Source of the DNA: an uncultured Caulobacterales bacterium | GTDB lineage: Bacteria > Pseudomonadota > Alphaproteobacteria > Caulobacterales > Maricaulaceae | Assembly: GCA_938007945.1 (NCBI GenBank) | Contig: CALLME010000084.1 | Span: forward strand, 1 to 7,011 | Length of the DNA: 7,011 bases | Direction of reading: 5' to 3' | Shown: positions 4,536 to 7,011 of the stretch, piece by piece | Layout: each line of letters begins with the position of its first letter | Numbering within the stretch: position 1 is the stretch's first letter | Notes under the pieces: model-generated | Told to the model about the DNA's origin: nothing | Databases searched by the model: none | Seen by the model: only the letters and a program-made list of their open reading frames with translations | Made by a program: the position numbers and the translations under genes

Positions 4536-6116
4536 TTGTTTGACGCTTTAGGTGATAAGCTCAGTAATGTCTTTGATAACCTCACGGGGCGTGGGGCGTT
4601 ATCGGAAAAGGACGTATCGGCGGCTATGCGTGAGATTCGCGTGGCGCTGCTGGAGGCGGATGTCGCCCTGCCCGTCGTCAAAGACTTTATAGAGAACATC
4701 AAAGCCGAGGCCGTTGGCGAGAAGGTCATCAAGTCCATTAAGCCCGGACAGCAAGTCGTCAAAATCGTCCATGACGGCCTGATTGAGATGCTCGGCGGCT
4801 CGCTCACAGAAGAAGGCAAAGACGCCAGCGCTATCTCTAGCCAGCTACAGCTTGCGGGGCGTCCGCCCGTCGCCATCCTTATGGCGGGTCTGCAAGGCTC
4901 TGGTAAGACAACGACCTCTGGTAAAATCGCGAAATTCCTCAAAGAGCGCCATAAGAAAAAAGTGCTGCTCGCCTCGCTTGATACACGCCGACCCGCCGCG
5001 ATGGAGCAACTCGGTATTCTGGCGGAACAAGTCAATGTCGGCTTCCTCCCGATTGTGAAGGACGAATCTGCTGTTGAGATTGCGGCGCGCGCCATGGATC
5101 AGGGCGCAAAGGGCGGCTATGATGTCGTCTTCCTTGACACAGCAGGCCGGACGACCATTGATGAAGAGCTGATGGACGAAGTCGCGCAAATCGCCGACAT
5201 CGCCAAGCCTGTTGAAACGCTACTCGTCGCAGACGCCCTGACCGGGCAGGACGCGGTGCAGACAGCCAAGCGCTTTCACGCGCAGCTTCCACTAACGGGG
5301 CTTGTGCTCACGCGGATTGACGGCGACGGACGCGGCGGCGCGGCGCTCTCTATGCGCGCGGTCACGGGCCTACCGATTAAATTCCTCGGCACAGGCGAAA
5401 AACTTGACGCCATTGAGGCCTTTGACGCCGAACGTCTTGCGGGCCGTATTCTGGGCCAAGGCGATATTGTTAGCCTTGTTGAGCGCGCCTCCGAGGTCAT
5501 CGACCAGAAAGAAGCCGAGCGTACCGCCAAGCGCATGGAAAAGGGTCAGTTTGACCTTGATGATCTCGCCAAACAACTCGGACAAATGCAGAAAATGGGC
5601 GGCATGGGCGGCCTGATGAAAATGATGCCGGGCATGGGCAAAATGAAAAAGCAGCTCGACGCGGCGGGCGGCATTGATGACCGCCTCCTCAAGCAGCAGC
5701 AAGCCATCATCCTGTCCATGACCCCACATGAGCGTAAAAACCCGCAGCTTATCAAAGCGTCGCGCAAAAAGCGCATCGCGGCAGGCTCAGGCATGAGCGT
5801 GCAAGAGGTCAACAAGCTCCTTAAGATGCATCGCCAAATGTCGGACATGATGAAGAAGCTCGGCAAGGGCGGCATGGCCGGCCTGATGAGCCAGATGGGC
5901 GGTATGCCCGGCATGCCCAAAGGCGCAATGCCGCGCGCAGGCAAAGGCATGGCCAACCCGAATGATATCGACCCTGCAATGCTCGAAGACCTCAAGAAAC
6001 AAATGGGTGATATGCCTATGCCGAAAGGCTTGCCAGGACTTGGCGGGAAGCTGCCTGGACTTGGTGGCGGCCTCCCTGGGCTTGGTGGGATACTCCCAGG
6101 TAAGAAGAAGAAATAA
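4536..6116 (+). CDS. ffh: Signal recognition particle protein Ffh (SRP54)
   Basis: Ffh is the GTPase that, with SRP RNA, binds signal sequences on translating ribosomes and delivers them to FtsY at the membrane. The 526 residues contain the N-domain four-helix bundle (1-~95), the P-loop GLQGSGKT (118-125), DTRRPAAMEQL (149-159), DTAGR (201-205), the DALTGQDA segment (233-240), the guanine-specificity motif TRID (259-262, Arg where many families have Lys), and DGRGGAAL plus GTGEKLDAIEAFD closing the G domain. The Met-rich M domain follows (~330-450), with its RNA-binding SRKKRIAAGSGMSVQEVNKLLK (409-430). The length exceeds E. coli Ffh (453) because of a Met/Gly/Pro tail ending in three LPGLGG repeats and KKKK. 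The start is TTG 4536, supported by AGAAGG (4523-4528) seven bases upstream and by the standard MFD beginning. rpsP follows after 59 bases. Confidence 0.97.
   Translation: MFDALGDKLSNVFDNLTGRGALSEKDVSAAMREIRVALLEADVALPVVKDFIENIKAEAVGEKVIKSIKPGQQVVKIVHDGLIEMLGGSLTEEGKDASAISSQLQLAGRPPVAILMAGLQGSGKTTTSGKIAKFLKERHKKKVLLASLDTRRPAAMEQLGILAEQVNVGFLPIVKDESAVEIAARAMDQGAKGGYDVVFLDTAGRTTIDEELMDEVAQIADIAKPVETLLVADALTGQDAVQTAKRFHAQLPLTGLVLTRIDGDGRGGAALSMRAVTGLPIKFLGTGEKLDAIEAFDAERLAGRILGQGDIVSLVERASEVIDQKEAERTAKRMEKGQFDLDDLAKQLGQMQKMGGMGGLMKMMPGMGKMKKQLDAAGGIDDRLLKQQQAIILSMTPHERKNPQLIKASRKKRIAAGSGMSVQEVNKLLKMHRQMSDMMKKLGKGGMAGLMSQMGGMPGMPKGAMPRAGKGMANPNDIDPAMLEDLKKQMGDMPMPKGLPGLGGKLPGLGGGLPGLGGILPGKKKK
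6030..6098 (+). repeat. 21-bp tandem repeats encoding LPGLGG at the Ffh C-terminus
   Basis: Units 6030-6050, 6051-6071 and 6072-6092 encode LPGLGGK, LPGLGGG and LPGLGGI, and a partial fourth (LPG) follows before the KKKK end. The units differ mainly at third codon positions, so the repeat is old and kept at protein level rather than freshly expanded. Confidence 0.85.
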
Positions 6117-6175
6117 ACCAAAAAAAGAAATAACTGAACTCAACCTAATTTAATCTGACAACTAAAGGAAAACTC

Positions 6176-6721
6176 ATGTCACTTAAAATACGTCTGGCCC
6201 GTCACGGCGCCAAAAAACGCCCTTATTACCGTATCGTTATCGCGGACTCTCGCGCACCGCGCGATGGTCGCTTTATTGACCGTGTCGGATCTTATAACCC
6301 CATGCTTCCAAAAGACAGTGAAGATCGCGTCAAGCTTGACGTTGAAAAAATCAAAGAGTGGCTCGGCAAGGGTGCGCGCCCAACAGAGCGCGTTGCACGC
6401 TTCCTCGGCGCAGCTGGCCTTTGGGACTGGAAAGCGGGTAATAACCCGAACAAAGGTAAGCCAGGTGCGGCAGCCATGCAGCTGATTAAAGACAAAGAAG
6501 AGCGCGCAGAAGCCCGTAAAGCGGCTGAAGAAGAAGCGAAGCAAGCCGCCAAAGAAGCTAAAGAAGCCGCTGACGCAGCGGCAAAAGAAGCGGCTGAAGC
6601 TGAAAAAGCAGCTGCGAAGGAAGCCGCAGAGGCGCCAGCTGAAGAAGCTCCCGCAGCCGACGCACCTGCGGCAGACGCCGAGGCCCCAGCAGAAGACGCC
6701 CCAAAGGCTGACGACGCATAA
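6176..6721 (+). CDS. rpsP: 30S ribosomal protein bS16 with long C-terminal extension
   Basis: Residues 1-~85 are the conserved bS16 core of the small ribosomal subunit: [23 protein letters not shown] (4-26), [15 protein letters not shown] (29-43), then [22 protein letters not shown]. bS16 helps 30S assembly by binding 16S rRNA. The protein has 181 residues against roughly 80-90 in E. coli-like bacteria. The extra part (~100-181) is a Lys/Glu/Ala-rich helical stretch ([20 protein letters not shown] and similar) turning into an acidic Ala/Pro tail. Long tails of this kind are common in Alphaproteobacteria. ATG 6176 follows AAAGGA (6164-6169) by six bases. It is cotranscribed with ffh in all likelihood and is followed by a terminator, with no rimM or trmD behind it as in many proteobacterial operons. 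Confidence 0.97.
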   Translation: MSLKIRLARHGAKKRPYYRIVIADSRAPRDGRFIDRVGSYNPMLPKDSEDRVKLDVEKIKEWLGKGARPTERVARFLGAAGLWDWKAGNNPNKGKPGAAAMQLIKDKEERAEARKAAEEEAKQAAKEAKEAADAAAKEAAEAEKAAAKEAAEAPAEEAPAADAPAADAEAPAEDAPKADDA

Positions 6722-6743
6722 GCTATTTCATCTATTAAAAATC

Positions 6744-6782
6744 AAGCCGCTCTCACCTTTCAATGGCGAGGGCGGCTTTTTT
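6744..6782 (+). terminator. Rho-independent terminator of ffh-rpsP
   Basis: AAGCCGC (6744-6750) pairs with GCGGCTT (6772-6778), partly extended inward by CTC/GAG, and the stem runs directly into six T (6777-6782). It lies 22 bases after the rpsP stop and closes the operon before the dehydrogenase gene. Confidence 0.88.
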
Positions 6783-6870
6783 ATGGCATATTCCGCTCCG
6801 TCAACGACACGGTTTCACAACCATCCTCTTTTGGACTATGACGAGAACCATATTCTAGCGGAGCCAACTT

Positions 6871-7011
6871 ATGACCGACCTAAAAACAATACTCATAACA
6901 GGTGCAACAGATGGCATAGGCTTGGAGACGGCTAAACGACTAGCCACGAAGGGCCATACGCTTCTTATTCATGGTCGTAATGCGGATAAATTAGAACGGA
7001 TTCAATCCGAG
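6871..7011 (+). CDS. Short-chain dehydrogenase/reductase, N-terminal part (cut by window end)
   Basis: The 47 visible residues begin [24 protein letters not shown], a Rossmann fold with the SDR cofactor motif TGxxxGIG (TGATDGIG, about residues 10-17), and continue to [14 protein letters not shown], where the HGRN segment after the second strand often favours NADPH. The enzyme is therefore an NAD(P)-dependent oxidoreductase; its substrate cannot be told without the catalytic YxxxK part beyond the edge. GGAG (6860-6863) sits seven bases before ATG 6871. Since the ffh-rpsP terminator lies upstream, it must have its own promoter in 6783-6860, where I see no convincing -35/-10 pair. Confidence 0.88.
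   Translation, partial: MTDLKTILITGATDGIGLETAKRLATKGHTLLIHGRNADKLERIQSE

Noticed and set aside
4370..5095. Long minus-strand open frame (241 aa) over the start of ffh
   Set aside because: It is a shadow of the ffh reading frame, Ser/Arg/Pro-rich and without family features.
5546..6121. Minus-strand open frame (191 aa) with Pro/Ser repeats over the Ffh tail
   Set aside because: The repeats are the antisense of the LPGLGG and Met/Gly coding repeats of ffh; no independent support.

Overview
The window looks like the chromosome of an alphaproteobacterium, probably a marine Hyphomonadaceae/Maricaulales-type organism. The signs are an ffh-rpsP pair with alphaproteobacterial wording in Ffh (TRIDGDGRGGAAL), a bS16 with a long Ala/Glu/Lys tail, an AFG1/ZapE ATPase, and moderately GC-rich coding sequence. 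The lineage is inferred from protein style only.

Layout: (1) 1-430 is the 3' end of a membrane fatty-acid desaturase. (2) 482-1633 is zapE, an AFG1-family ATPase, overlapped by a 356-aa membrane protein of unknown family (1633-2703). (3) Just after that gene, 2733-2807 encodes a second copy of the last ~25 residues of ZapE, with its own stop. It is almost identical in protein but clearly divergent at synonymous sites, so it is a scar of an insertion or allele exchange at the zapE 3' end. (4) 2808-4236 is a visibly AT-richer accessory block. It holds a 120-aa unknown ORF (2934-3296, +) that converges on and overlaps a LuxR-type regulator (3278-4009, -). No luxI is visible, and the residues that normally contact acyl-homoserine lactones are altered. 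Several repeats flank these genes, including two 13-bp direct repeats exactly 22 bp apart. (5) 4237-4535 starts with a good sigma70 promoter, followed by about 165 nt with strong pairing potential (hairpins and a possible H-type pseudoknot), then ffh. (6) 4536-6721 holds ffh, started by TTG, and rpsP, closed by a rho-independent terminator. (7) 6871-7011 is the start of a short-chain dehydrogenase gene cut by the window edge.

The core genes serve protein targeting (Ffh), translation (bS16), division or protein quality control (ZapE) and membrane lipid composition (desaturase). The accessory block looks like a regulatory cassette placed between zapE and ffh. The three best leads are the zapE 3'-end scar with its coupled membrane gene, the LuxR solo with its repeat-bearing upstream region and small convergent partner, and the structured RNA ahead of ffh.
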